Assembly: GCF_001426925.1 (NCBI RefSeq)
Contig: NZ_LMFR01000001.1
Location: forward strand, 238,946-302,945
Length of the DNA: 64,000 nt
Direction: 5' to 3'
From: Microbacterium sp. Root53
GTDB taxonomy: Bacteria > Actinomycetota > Actinomycetes > Actinomycetales > Microbacteriaceae
The position numbers and the translations under genes are program-made. How positions within the stretch are numbered: the stretch's first letter is position 1; every line of letters begins with the position of its first letter. Below the pieces are notes generated by a model. It made no database searches. It worked only from the letters and a program-made list of their open reading frames with translations, and was not told where the DNA came from. Shown one piece after another: positions 16,439 to 26,241 of the stretch.

Positions 16439-18409
16439 GTGAATCCGCGCGCGCTGCGGGCCGCAGGGCCCGTCATCCTGCTCGTCGCGGCGGTGCTCAC
16501 GGCCCTCGCGGCGCTCGCGTACGGCGGTGCCGCCGAGCCGCTCGCCACGGGAGATCCCGGTCCGTTCGTGCGCTGGGGGCTGCCGCTCGCGAAGCTGCTC
16601 GTGAACCTGTCGGCCGCCGTCATGGTCGGTGCTCTCGTGCTCGCGCTGTACGCCCTGCGTGCGGGGGAGCGGGAGTTCGACGGCGCGCTGGACGTCGCCT
16701 CGATCGGCGCGGCCGTGTTCACGGTCGCCTCGGGCACCGTCGGGTTCCTCACGTTCCTCGAATCCTTCAATCCGAAGCTGTCGGCCGGTCCCGAGTTCGG
16801 GTCGCAGCTCGGCGCGTTCCTCACCGAGGTCGAGCTCGGGCGGACCTGGCTGATCACGACCATCGCGGCGGCCGCCGTCACCGTGCTGGCCTTCGCCATC
16901 CGGTCGTGGACGGCGGCGCTGCTGACCGCGGTCCTCGCGATCGCGTCGCTCGTCCCGATGGCCACCCAGGGGCACTCCGGCGACCTGGCGAGCCATGACG
17001 CGACCGTGATGGCGCTCAGCCTGCACGTGATCGCCGCCGGGGTGTGGCTCGGCGGTCTCGTGACGCTGGCCGCCCTGCGCCCGGTTCTGCCCGCCGGCCG
17101 CATCGGCGCGGTCCTGGCGCGATACTCGACCCTCGCCCTGGTCGCCTTCGTGGTCGTCGCACTGTCGGGCTTCGCGCGCACGCTCTCGTCGATCGGCGCG
17201 TGGGATCAGCTCGCGACCCCCTACGGGGCGATCGTGTGCCTCAAGGTGGCCGCGCTGGTCTTCATGGGCGTGCTCGCCTCCTGGTACCGCGGCCGCCTGA
17301 TCGGCCGGACCGGCGCCGAGCCCGCGCGCGTGTTCTGGACCCTCATCGCGGTCGAGCTCGCGTTCATGGGCGTCGCGTCGGGCGCGGCCGCCGCGCTGGC
17401 GCGCACCTCGCCGCCCCTCACCGAGACGCCGTACAGCTCGACGCCCGCCGAGATCCTCACCGACGAGCCGCTGCCGCCGGCGCTCACGGTCGAGCGCTGG
17501 TTCACCGCGTGGGACGTCGACCTGCTGTGGGCGTTCGCGGCGGGCTTCGGCATCTTCTTCTACGTCGCCGGCGTCATCCGTCTGCGCCGCCGCGGCGACC
17601 GCTGGCCCCTGTACCGCACGGTGCTGTGGATCCTCGGCCTGCTGATGCTGTTCTGGGTCACCTCGGGGCCCGTCAACGCGTACCAGGACTACCTGTTCAG
17701 CATGCACATGCTGGGGCACATGCTGCTGACCATGGCGATCCCGCTCATGCTGGTCCCCGGCGCGCCGATCACGCTCGCCCTGCGCGCGGTCGAGAAGCGC
17801 GACGACGGCACGCGCGGGGGCCGCGAGTGGATCATGTGGGCCGTGCACAGCCCGTTCGCGCGGGTCGTCACGCATCCGCTCGTCGCGGCGGGCATCTTCA
17901 TCGGGTCGCTGTGGATCTTCTACTACACCGACCTGTTCCGCTGGACGCTGTACGACCACCTCGGCCACGAGTGGATGGTCGCCCACTTCCTGATCTCCGG
18001 GTTCCTGTTCGTGATGACGCTCACCGGGATCGATCCGCTGCCGTACCGGATGCCGTATGCGGGCCGCCTGGTGACGCTGATCGTGGTGATGGCCATGCAC
18101 GCGTTCTTCGGCGTCGCGATGATGATGCAGACCGGCCTGATGGTGCCGGAGTGGTTCGGGGCGATGGGCCGCACGTGGGGCCCGACGCCGCTCGAGGACC
18201 AGTACATCGGCGGCGGGGTCGCCTGGTCGATCGGCGAGATCCCGACCCTCATCACGGCGATCATCGTGGCGATCCAGTGGAGCCGCAGCGACGAGCGCCA
18301 GCAGCGCCGGGCCGACCGTCACGCCGATCGCACGGACGACGCGGAGCTCGACGCCTACAACGCGCGCCTGGCCCGCATCGCGGAGCGGGACGCCGCCGCC
18401 GGGCGCTGA
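16439..18409 (+). CDS. CopD-CtaG fusion membrane protein
   Basis: Predicted 656-residue integral membrane protein with roughly 14 segments. The N-terminal half is a CopD-like copper-resistance domain (GHSGDLASHDATVMALSLHV, AAGVWLGGLVTL). The C-terminal half is a caa3-type CtaG cytochrome oxidase assembly domain (HMLGHMLLTMAIPLMLVPGAP, HPLVAAGIF, GHEWMVAHFLISG, DQYIGGGVAW). The fusion is known in actinobacteria and is thought to handle copper for cytochrome oxidase. It uses GTG at 16439, 6 bases after TAGGCT (16427-16432), so it is probably leaderless. Histidines in segments are candidate copper ligands. It is convergent with the next gene, with one base between stops. Confidence 0.9.
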   Translation: MNPRALRAAGPVILLVAAVLTALAALAYGGAAEPLATGDPGPFVRWGLPLAKLLVNLSAAVMVGALVLALYALRAGEREFDGALDVASIGAAVFTVASGTVGFLTFLESFNPKLSAGPEFGSQLGAFLTEVELGRTWLITTIAAAAVTVLAFAIRSWTAALLTAVLAIASLVPMATQGHSGDLASHDATVMALSLHVIAAGVWLGGLVTLAALRPVLPAGRIGAVLARYSTLALVAFVVVALSGFARTLSSIGAWDQLATPYGAIVCLKVAALVFMGVLASWYRGRLIGRTGAEPARVFWTLIAVELAFMGVASGAAAALARTSPPLTETPYSSTPAEILTDEPLPPALTVERWFTAWDVDLLWAFAAGFGIFFYVAGVIRLRRRGDRWPLYRTVLWILGLLMLFWVTSGPVNAYQDYLFSMHMLGHMLLTMAIPLMLVPGAPITLALRAVEKRDDGTRGGREWIMWAVHSPFARVVTHPLVAAGIFIGSLWIFYYTDLFRWTLYDHLGHEWMVAHFLISGFLFVMTLTGIDPLPYRMPYAGRLVTLIVVMAMHAFFGVAMMMQTGLMVPEWFGAMGRTWGPTPLEDQYIGGGVAWSIGEIPTLITAIIVAIQWSRSDERQQRRADRHADRTDDAELDAYNARLARIAERDAAAGR

Positions 18410-18410
18410 C

Positions 18411-19532
18411 CTACCTCAGCGCGGGGCTGCCGACGAGGATCGAGGCGGTGCCGTCGGGCAGGATCTCGACCGTGCCGTCGATGACGAAGGGCACGTCCTC
18501 GCTCAGGTGGTAGACGGCGCCGGTCGAGATCGCCTGCACGTCGACCTCGATGTGCGCGGTGCCGGTCGCGGGCGAGATGGCCCAGTGGGCGCCGTCTGGC
18601 ACGATCTCGACGCCGGGCGTCGCGAGGATCGACCACGCGAGCGTCTCGGGGAACACCCGGTCGTCGATCTGGATGCCGAACGGGCATCCGGTGGGCTGCA
18701 GCACCTTCTGCGTGGCGCACTCCCCGAGGAACGAGCCCACCTGCTGCTGCACGACGTCCGCGAACGCCTCGGTGGGCTGGGCCTGGATGTCGAGCGGCAC
18801 CTTGCGCAGCGCGGCGTCCGCGAGCACGTGCACGGGCTCGGCCTCGGCCGTCGGGGTGTCGACCTCCACCGTGTAGAGACCGGGGGAGAACACCAGCAGC
18901 GAGACCGGGGCGAGCGGATCGGCGTCCACGCCGTCCGGCGAGACCTGCCGCTTGTCCATCTCGAAGTCGTTCACCTCGAACTGCATCGAGCCGCGCACGC
19001 CGACCTCCAGCATTCCGAGCGGGCTCGTCTCGAAGCTCCAGCGCGGGACGATCCCCTCGGTGCCCGACCGGCGCACGGTGAAGACGGTCTGCCCGCGGGT
19101 GCCGTCGATCGCGTAGGCGGCCGTCACCTCGTAGCCGCCCGCCACCGGGCGCTCCTGCGTGATCTCGACGTCGCGCAGGTCGAACGTCAGCGCGGCGCTG
19201 CGCAGGAGCGCCTCGCTCGCCGAGACCGGAAGGCCGGCCGCCTCGAGGTCGGCGCTGTCGATCGCGACGCCCGGCACCGTGAGGGCGTCGGCGGCGCGTC
19301 CCTCCGCGATCAGCTCGAGGTAGCGCTCCACGAACGCGCTCGGTCCCCAGTACTGGCGGTACAGGGCCGAGAACCCCGCCCAGATCGCCGCGGCCAGCAG
19401 CGCGAAGATCACGCCGAGCAGGATCAGGTCGCGCGTGAGCTGCTGGCGCGGTGTGCGCCGCGGGGGCGCCGCGGATCCGGCCCCGTCCTGCGGGATCGCC
19501 GCGGGCGCCGCGCTCGCCGTGGCCTGATCCAT
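18411..19532 (-). CDS. Hypothetical single-pass membrane protein
   Basis: Predicted 373-residue protein of unknown function. After about 33 Pro/Ala-rich cytoplasmic residues there is one membrane helix (DLILLGVIFALLAAAIWAGF). The remaining roughly 310 residues should be outside the cell, with a DUF4878/NTF2-like start (YLELIAEGRAADALTVPG) and repeated beta-rich segments. Two cysteines (ECATQKVLQPTGC) could form a disulphide. The ATG at 19532 is 6 bases after TAGACT on the minus strand (19544-19539), indicating a leaderless message. Similar proteins occur next to other genes in Microbacteriaceae as I recall, but I assign no function. Confidence 0.8.
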   Translation of the reverse strand: MDQATASAAPAAIPQDGAGSAAPPRRTPRQQLTRDLILLGVIFALLAAAIWAGFSALYRQYWGPSAFVERYLELIAEGRAADALTVPGVAIDSADLEAAGLPVSASEALLRSAALTFDLRDVEITQERPVAGGYEVTAAYAIDGTRGQTVFTVRRSGTEGIVPRWSFETSPLGMLEVGVRGSMQFEVNDFEMDKRQVSPDGVDADPLAPVSLLVFSPGLYTVEVDTPTAEAEPVHVLADAALRKVPLDIQAQPTEAFADVVQQQVGSFLGECATQKVLQPTGCPFGIQIDDRVFPETLAWSILATPGVEIVPDGAHWAISPATGTAHIEVDVQAISTGAVYHLSEDVPFVIDGTVEILPDGTASILVGSPALR

Positions 19533-19631
19533 TGCGCCAGTCTACGAAAGGGCCGCCCGGCTCACCCTGAGCGCCGTCGGCGCGGCCGCGGTCCGCCCCT
19601 CGGCGTACGTCGAGGGCGGGAGCGAGACTGC

Positions 19632-20123
19632 GTCAGCACGAAGTTCGGCGCCCGTCACGCCGATGTCGTCAGCGCGATGGCCAGCGGGGCCGCGCTGTGG
19701 GAGTCCGCGTCGTCGAAGGTCGACTTCGTCTACGTCCCGAGCGCCGACGGCTCGTGCACCACGCGCAACAATGCGGTCCTGTTCTCGGTCGAGCCCGTCT
19801 CGACGACGCAGTACATCGCCCGCGCCTTCTTCCCGAGCACGCCCGCGCGTCAGCAGAACGTCCTGATCGACGACTCGATCTGGAGCTCGGGCTCGTGGAC
19901 CCCGACCAACATCATCGGCCACGAGCTGGGCCATGTCCTCGGCTTCCGCCACGAGCACACCCGCCCCGAGTCGGGCACGTGCTTCGAGGACAGCAACTGG
20001 CGTCCGCTGACCCCGTACGACTCGGCGTCGATCATGCACTACCCGCAGTGCAACGGCACGTCCGACGACCTGTCGATGACGAGCGAGGACCGCGCCGGCG
20101 TGGTCGCCCTCTACGGCAGCTGA
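19632..20123 (+). pseudogene. 5'-truncated zinc metalloprotease (HEIGH/astacin-like)
   Basis: The frame keeps about 160 C-terminal residues of a secreted zinc protease: CVSTKFGARHADVVSAM, then the active site HELGHVLGFRHEHTRP and the Met-turn region SASIMHYPQCNGT. The zinc motif HExxHxxGxxH is intact. No in-frame ATG, GTG or TTG precedes residue C; the first is ATG 19677, which would drop conserved sequence and any signal peptide. In another frame just upstream (about 19550-19600) the translation LTLSAVGAAAV looks like the end of a signal peptide, which suggests an internal deletion. The 5' end collides with the divergent promoter of the gene at 19532. Probably a remnant. Confidence 0.65.
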
Positions 20124-20143
20124 TCCAGGGCGGATCGGATCAC

Positions 20144-20173
20144 CCGGCCCCGGTCGTGCGCGACCGGGGCCGG
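20144..20173. terminator. Rho-independent terminator after the metalloprotease remnant
   Basis: A perfect stem of CCGGCCCCGGTCG (20144-20156) and its complement (20161-20173) with loop TGCG. It lies 20 bases after the metalloprotease stop. Confidence 0.85.
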
Positions 20174-20231
20174 CGCCCGTCTCGGAGGGTGATGCGGCGT
20201 CCTCGAATGCCGGGATGGGAGGATGGATCCC

Positions 20232-21620
20232 ATGCCCGCACTGTCCTCCGAGCAGGAGGAGCTCTTCCGCCTCATCGAGGACACGCGCGAGCACGTGTTC
20301 GTCACGGGACGGGCCGGCACGGGCAAGTCGACCCTGCTGAACCACCTCGCGTGGAACACCCGCAAGCAGATCGCGGTGTGCGCGCCGACGGGGGTCGCGG
20401 CCCTGAACGTCGAGGGCCAGACGATCCACTCGCTGTTCAAACTGCCGATCGGCCTGATCGCCGACAGCGACATCGAGCAGAACGACAACACCCGCAAGCT
20501 CCTCAACGCGATCGACACGCTCGTGATCGACGAGATCTCGATGGTGAACGCCGACCTCATGGACGCGATCGACCGGTCGCTCCGCCAGGCGCGCGGCCGT
20601 CGCGGCGAGCCGTTCGGCGGCGTGCAGGTCGTGATGTTCGGCGACCCGTACCAGCTGGCGCCCGTGCCGCCGCGCGGCGACGAGGCCCGCTACATCGCGG
20701 ACCACTACCGCTCGTTCTGGTTCTTCGACGCGCACGTGTGGGCGGGCCGGGAGCCCGAGGGCGACGGCCTGATCGAGCTCGGACGGCACGGTGCGCACCT
20801 GCACATCCGCGAGCTGACGCAGATCCACCGTCAGGCCGACGACGGATTCAAGGCGATGCTCAACGCGGTCCGGTACGGGCGCGTCACGAAGGAGATCGCG
20901 GACGTCCTGAACGCGACCGGCGCGCGCACGCCCCCGGACGATCCGGAGCATCCGATCATCACGCTCGCGACGCGCAACGACCGCGTCAACGCGATCAACG
21001 CCAAGCACCTCGCGCAGCTGCCGGGGCGGGAGCAGACGGCCAAGGCCGAGGTGAACGGCGACTTCGGCCGCGGCGACGTGTACCCGGCCGACGAGGAGCT
21101 CAAGCTCAAGGTCGGCGCGCAGGTGATGTTCCTGCGCAACGACACCGGCTCGCCGGGCGAGCCGCCGCGCTGGGTGAACGGCACGATCGGCACCGTCACC
21201 CGGATCGTGGGCGAGACCGTGCGCGTCGAGGTCGACGACGAGGAGTTCGACGTCGAGCCGGCGGTGTGGGAGAAGTACCGCTACGCGTACGACCCGATCG
21301 GGCGCAAGCTCAGCCGCGAGGTCGTGGCCGAGTTCACGCAGTTCCCCCTGCGCCTGGCGTGGGCCGTCACCATCCACAAGTCGCAGGGAAAGACCTACGA
21401 CCGCGCGATCGTGGATCTCGGCGCCGGCGCCTTCGCGCCCGGCCAGACGTACGTCGCGCTCAGCCGCCTCACGTCGCTCGACGGGCTGTACCTGTCCCGG
21501 CCGCTGCGGCCCAGCGACATCCGGGTCGACCAGGACGTGCGCCGCTTCATGAAGGACGTGTGGGAGCAGCGCCAGGCGGCCGCGCGCGAGCAGGCCGGAT
21601 CGGCGGCCGCCACGACCTGA
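20232..21620 (+). CDS. Pif1/RecD-like superfamily 1 helicase
   Basis: Predicted 462-residue ATP-dependent DNA helicase of the SF1B Pif1-like group. Motifs in order are I GRAGTGKST, Ia CAPTGVAALN, II LVIDEISMVN, III VVMFGDPYQLAPV, IV region LTQIHRQ and V/VI AWAVTIHKSQGKTYDRA and YVALSRLTSLDGLYL. A beta-barrel 1B/2B insert (VMFLRNDTGSPGEPPRWVNG) is present. Two starts are possible: ATG 20223 abuts GGGAGG with no spacing, while ATG 20232 has it 9 bases upstream, so I chose 20232. It stands alone, and its likely role is in DNA repair or replication. Confidence 0.9.
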   Translation: MPALSSEQEELFRLIEDTREHVFVTGRAGTGKSTLLNHLAWNTRKQIAVCAPTGVAALNVEGQTIHSLFKLPIGLIADSDIEQNDNTRKLLNAIDTLVIDEISMVNADLMDAIDRSLRQARGRRGEPFGGVQVVMFGDPYQLAPVPPRGDEARYIADHYRSFWFFDAHVWAGREPEGDGLIELGRHGAHLHIRELTQIHRQADDGFKAMLNAVRYGRVTKEIADVLNATGARTPPDDPEHPIITLATRNDRVNAINAKHLAQLPGREQTAKAEVNGDFGRGDVYPADEELKLKVGAQVMFLRNDTGSPGEPPRWVNGTIGTVTRIVGETVRVEVDDEEFDVEPAVWEKYRYAYDPIGRKLSREVVAEFTQFPLRLAWAVTIHKSQGKTYDRAIVDLGAGAFAPGQTYVALSRLTSLDGLYLSRPLRPSDIRVDQDVRRFMKDVWEQRQAAAREQAGSAAATT

Positions 21621-21712
21621 GGCGAACCGGCTCCGGCCGGGTCGGCCGCTTGACGCACGGGTTCGCGGCGGCCACAGCCTAGACTCGGGAGAAGTCCAGT
21701 CTCGGGGGTGAC

Positions 21713-22984
21713 ATGCGGATCACAAGTCGGTGGCGTCGCGCGGTGGCGGCGCTCGCGGGGGCGGCGGCGATCGCCGTGGCGATCAGCGGCTGCACGGGCG
21801 GCGATCCGCGCGACGCGACCACGCCCGACCTGGTGAGCGGCGAGCTCCCGGGCGACACGGTCGAGCAGCTGCAGGGCGCGGTCGAGCACGCGATGGCCGC
21901 GACCGGATCATCCGGGGCGATCGTCGGCGTCTGGGTGCCCTGGGCGGGCGCCTGGGTCACGGGTCTGGGATCCACCGCGCACGAGGGCGGCTCCGAGGTG
22001 AGCACCGACATGGCGTTCCGGATCGCGTCGATGACCCGGCCCATGACATGCGACGTGCTGTACGGGATGGTCGAGGACGGCATCGTCGAGCTCGACGACC
22101 CGGTGTCGAAGTACGTGCCCAGCACGCCGGACCTGACCGACGTCACGCTCAAGCAGCTGTGCGACAACACGTCGGGTCTCGCGCGGTCGCACGACACCCT
22201 GCTGGACAACTACCTCCGCACGCCCGAGCGCGAGTGGAACGCCCGCGAGGTCGCGGCCGCCGGCCTCGGCAAGGACCGCACCGAGGCGGGCGTCGCGTTC
22301 ACCGACTCCGACACGGGCTACCTGCTGCTCGGCGTGGCGCTGCAGAACGCCGCGAGCGAGACGCCCGCCGCGCTCATGCGCCGGTACGTCACCGGCCCGC
22401 TCGGCCTGGACCAGACCCGGCTTCCCGGCGCGCGCGCCGAGGCGCCCGGCGAACCCGCGCTCCCCGGCTACTACTCCGACCAGGAGGACCGCGACGCGGG
22501 CTGCGTCGCTCCGCGCGAGTACACCGAGATGTCCGCGAGCTTCGGCTACACCGACTCGGGCGCCGTCTCGACCATCGACGACCTGGGCGCCTACACGGCG
22601 TCTCTCGCCGCCCGCGCGAAGGACGGCGATGCGCTCGCCCCGCGCTGGGCCGACGCGAAGCCCATCAGCACCAAGAGCGACTCGTGGTACCAGTACGCGG
22701 GCGGCACGTTCATCGCCGGCTCCATGGTCGGGCAGCAGGGGACCGTCCCGGGATACATGACGAGCGCCTACGCCGACATGGACAACGGGCTCACCGTCGC
22801 GGTCGTGCTCAACAATTCCGCGGCTCCCGAGTCCCTCGTCGGCTATCTCGCGAAGGAGCTCGCGGCGATCGTGTCGAAGGTGCCCGCGCGCGAGGGGGAG
22901 ACGGCCCCCGAGTTCGGGCTGCCCTGGACCGCCGAGGACTACCACCAGCGCATCGCCGACCGCGCCGTGTGCCCGATCGAGTGA
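21713..22984 (+). CDS. Beta-lactamase-fold (serine hydrolase family) lipoprotein with altered active-site motifs
   Basis: Predicted 423-residue lipoprotein with lipobox ISGC at about residue 27 and a class C beta-lactamase/DD-peptidase-like domain. The expected SxxK motif reads SMTR in FRIASMTRPMT, so the catalytic lysine is arginine. The expected YxN region reads FTDSDTGYLLLG, with Tyr and Asn both replaced by Asp. The third motif, usually HxG, reads GQQGTVPGY. All three changes argue against normal acyl-serine chemistry, so it may be a binding protein or a divergent enzyme. TAGACT at 21679-21684 is a likely -10, and GGGGG precedes the ATG at 21713. It overlaps the next gene by 4 bp (GTGA). 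Confidence 0.85.
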   Translation: MRITSRWRRAVAALAGAAAIAVAISGCTGGDPRDATTPDLVSGELPGDTVEQLQGAVEHAMAATGSSGAIVGVWVPWAGAWVTGLGSTAHEGGSEVSTDMAFRIASMTRPMTCDVLYGMVEDGIVELDDPVSKYVPSTPDLTDVTLKQLCDNTSGLARSHDTLLDNYLRTPEREWNAREVAAAGLGKDRTEAGVAFTDSDTGYLLLGVALQNAASETPAALMRRYVTGPLGLDQTRLPGARAEAPGEPALPGYYSDQEDRDAGCVAPREYTEMSASFGYTDSGAVSTIDDLGAYTASLAARAKDGDALAPRWADAKPISTKSDSWYQYAGGTFIAGSMVGQQGTVPGYMTSAYADMDNGLTVAVVLNNSAAPESLVGYLAKELAAIVSKVPAREGETAPEFGLPWTAEDYHQRIADRAVCPIE

Positions 22985-23865
22985 GCGGCCGCGGCCCGGG
23001 CTCGGGCCCTGCCGTCGGCCTGGTCGCGCTGGGCCTCGCGTGCCAGGAGGTCGGCGCCGCGATCGCCGTCCTGCTGTTCCCGCACACCGGCCCGCTCGGC
23101 ATGGTGATGCTGCGGCTCGTCTTCTCCGCGGTCATCCTGATGGCCATCGCGCGGCCCGCGCTGCGCGGTCGCACGCGCGAGGCGTGGTGGTCGGTCGCGC
23201 GGCTCGGCATCGCGCTCGCCGTCATGAACGGGTTCTTCTACGTGGCGCTGGAGCGGCTCGCGCTGGGGGTCACGGTCACGATCGAGGTGCTCGGACCGCT
23301 CGCGCTGTCGATCCTGGTCGGGCGCACGCGATCCCGCTGGCTTTGGGCCGCGATCGCGCTCCTCGGCGTGCTCGCGCTGGGTGGCGGGGGATGGGACCGG
23401 CTCGATCCCGTGGGCGTCGGGTGCGCGCTGGGCGCGGCCGCCAGCTGGGCCTTCTACATCCGCGGGCAGGCGCGCGTGGGCCGGGACTTCCCGAGGCTGG
23501 AAGGGCTCGCGCTCGCGATGTCGATCGGGGCGCTGATCTCGCTGCCGTCCGGCATCCTCGCGGCGGGGCCGGTGCTGCTGCGCCCCGAGCTCCTCGCGAT
23601 GGGCCTGGCCGTGGCCGTGCTGTCGTCGACCATCCCGTATGCCTTCGAGCTGATCGCTCTGCGGCGCCTCACGGAGGCCGCGTTCGGCATCCTGATGAGC
23701 CTGGCGCCGGCCACGGCCGCGCTCGCCGGGTTCCTCCTGCTCGGCCAGCACCTCACGGTGCTGGAGGTCGCCGGTGTCGCGCTGGTCATGAGCGCGAGCG
23801 CGGGCGCGGTGTGGACCTCGCGTCACCGGCCCGGCCACGAGCCCGTCGCCGAGCCGACGGCCTGA
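22981..23865 (+). CDS. EamA family transporter (RhtA-like)
   Basis: Predicted 294-residue membrane protein with about ten segments in two EamA repeats, characteristic of drug/metabolite transporters. VTIEVLGPLALSIL at the end of repeat 1 and LTEAAFGILMSLAPATAALAG in repeat 2 resemble the threonine/homoserine exporter RhtA. The GTG at 22981 overlaps the upstream stop (GTGA), so the two genes are translationally coupled. The exported substrate is inferred only from family similarity. Confidence 0.9.
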   Translation: MSGRGPGSGPAVGLVALGLACQEVGAAIAVLLFPHTGPLGMVMLRLVFSAVILMAIARPALRGRTREAWWSVARLGIALAVMNGFFYVALERLALGVTVTIEVLGPLALSILVGRTRSRWLWAAIALLGVLALGGGGWDRLDPVGVGCALGAAASWAFYIRGQARVGRDFPRLEGLALAMSIGALISLPSGILAAGPVLLRPELLAMGLAVAVLSSTIPYAFELIALRRLTEAAFGILMSLAPATAALAGFLLLGQHLTVLEVAGVALVMSASAGAVWTSRHRPGHEPVAEPTA

Positions 23866-23871
23866 TCGGGG

Positions 23872-24213
23872 TCACGCGCGCGGAAGCGCGTTCGCCCACA
23901 GGATCGCGACCAGCAGCACCAGCGACATGGCCGCCATGATCGCCATCAGCCCGGCCATGACGAGGTTGCGCTGCCGGTCGTCCCTGACGCTGAGCGCGGT
24001 GACGACCAGGGCGACCGCGGCGGCAGTCACGAACGCGATCCCGATCCACGCGAGCGCGATGTTGATCGGCATGGACACGGCGAACGCGAAGATCGCCGCG
24101 ACGGCGAGCAGCAGCCCCGGCACCAGCCAGATCCACCGCTTCGGCGTGTGCAGCGCCGGCTGATTGCGCACGAGGTTCGGATCGCCGTGTCTCGAGGGTC
24201 CCACGCTGTTCAC
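23872..24213 (-). CDS. Hypothetical membrane protein
   Basis: Predicted 113-residue protein with three membrane segments (WIWLVPGLLLAVAAIFAFAV, IALAWIGIAFVTAAAVALVV, LVMAGLMAIMAAMSLVLLVA) and a polar N-terminus of about 25 residues. An upstream ATG at 24228 exists, but a perfect AAGGAGG lies inside those codons, 5 bases before GTG 24213. This makes GTG the likely start and the site its ribosome-binding site. No function can be assigned. It is convergent with the EamA gene, 6 bases apart. Confidence 0.75.
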   Translation of the reverse strand: MNSVGPSRHGDPNLVRNQPALHTPKRWIWLVPGLLLAVAAIFAFAVSMPINIALAWIGIAFVTAAAVALVVTALSVRDDRQRNLVMAGLMAIMAAMSLVLLVAILWANALPRA

Positions 24214-24301
24214 GGTCGCCTCCTTCATCCGGGCTTCCCACGGTAGGCGGGCGCGAGGACGCGGGGGATGGGCTTGACACGGCGGCGCGGACGCCGCGCG
24301 C

Positions 24302-25132
<831 letters not shown>

Positions 25133-25198
25133 GTGGGGTCCCTTCCGTCGAGTCCGTGCGTCCATCCTCGCGTGGACCGCCACGGCTAGGGTGGCGCC

Positions 25199-25687
25199 AT
25201 GACGAAGCCGGTGACCGTCCTCGCCGCGCTCGCCGCCGTGGCGTACGCGGCGGTCGGCATCCTGTCGATCACGGTGTGGGAGCCGATGGCCGCGATGCCG
25301 GGGCTGAGCCACGACGAGATCGTCGCGGGGATCGCGGCGGGCGGCGAGAGCCATAGTGCGGGCGCGACCGCCGCCGTCGTGTGCCTCGCACCGGGAGCGA
25401 TCGCCGCGGTCGCGCTCGCCGCGCTCGCGATCGCGGGGCGCATGCGGCCGCTCACGGCCACGGTCTGGATCCTGGGCATCGTCGCGCTCGGACCCATCGC
25501 GTACTTCTGGGCGGGCTTCCCGATGGGCATGGCGGTCGCCGATGCGTTCCTGATCGGCGGCGCGAGCCGCACGCCGGTGCCGTACGCGCTCGCGGCGGTC
25601 AGCGCGCTCGCCGTGGCGCTCGTCGTCATCCTGTGCGTGGCGGATGCGCGGGGCCGACTCCGGGCGGCCGCCCCCGTTACCGAGTGA
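25199..25687 (+). CDS. Hypothetical four-helix membrane protein
   Basis: Predicted 162-residue protein with four membrane segments (VTVLAALAAVAYAAVGILSI, TAAVVCLAPGAIAAVALAAL, LTATVWILGIVALGPIAYFW, ALAAVSALAVALVVILCVA). No family is recognised. The ATG at 25199 is exactly 6 bases after TAGGGT (25187-25192), a leaderless promoter pattern. It is divergent from the short-chain dehydrogenase gene and followed 46 bases later by the flavin reductase gene. Confidence 0.75.
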   Translation: MTKPVTVLAALAAVAYAAVGILSITVWEPMAAMPGLSHDEIVAGIAAGGESHSAGATAAVVCLAPGAIAAVALAALAIAGRMRPLTATVWILGIVALGPIAYFWAGFPMGMAVADAFLIGGASRTPVPYALAAVSALAVALVVILCVADARGRLRAAAPVTE

Positions 25688-25733
25688 GTCGGATCCCTTG
25701 CCGCGCGGCGGCGCGACGCGGTGGGATCGGGGC

Positions 25734-26240
25734 ATGACCGAGATCGCCGTCCTGGTGGGCAACCCGCAGCCGTCGTCGCGCACGCGCCTCGTCGCCGAGG
25801 AGGTGGCAGCACAGGTCGCCGAGCGCTCCGGCGCGACCGTGCGCCCGACCATCGACCTCGCGGACCTGGCCGACCGCATCTTCCGCTTCCCCGAGCCCGA
25901 GGTCGACGTGCTCCGCGACGACGTCGCGACCGCGGACCTGGTCGTCGTGGCGAGCCCCACCTACAAGGGCGCGTACACGGGACTGCTCAAGGCGTTCCTC
26001 GACCGGTACGGCACGAACGGCCTGTCGCGCGTGGCCGCGGTGCCGATCCTCACCATCGGCTCGCCCGCGCACACGCTGGCGGTGGAGCACACGCTGCGGC
26101 CCCTCCTGGTGGAGCTCGGCGCCAGCGTGCCCACGCGCAGCATCGCGTTCCCCGCCGCGGAGACGGACGACCGCGCGCGGATCGTCGGGGAGTGGCTCGA
26201 CGCCGAGTGGCACCGCCTGGCGCCGGTGTTCGCCGGCTGA
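25734..26240 (+). CDS. NADPH-dependent FMN reductase family protein
   Basis: Predicted 168-residue flavodoxin-like reductase. The phosphate-binding loop is VLVGNPQPSSRTR near the N-terminus, and the flavin-contacting SPTYKGAYTGLLKAFLDRYG is the family signature around residue 80. The family reduces FMN with NAD(P)H, often to feed monooxygenases or to reduce quinones. An ATG at 25734 fits the family start. No partner monooxygenase is nearby, and it is convergent with the MarR gene (stops 1 base apart). Confidence 0.9.
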   Translation: MTEIAVLVGNPQPSSRTRLVAEEVAAQVAERSGATVRPTIDLADLADRIFRFPEPEVDVLRDDVATADLVVVASPTYKGAYTGLLKAFLDRYGTNGLSRVAAVPILTIGSPAHTLAVEHTLRPLLVELGASVPTRSIAFPAAETDDRARIVGEWLDAEWHRLAPVFAG

Positions 26241-26241
26241 C

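Noticed and set aside
19542..21377. Minus-strand open frame opposite the Pif1-like helicase
   Set aside because: No recognisable domain; third-position GC favours the plus-strand helicase, which has complete motifs.
24214..24228. ATG 24228 as the start of the three-helix membrane protein
   Set aside because: A perfect AAGGAGG lies within those codons, 5 bases before GTG 24213, and is better explained as its ribosome-binding site.
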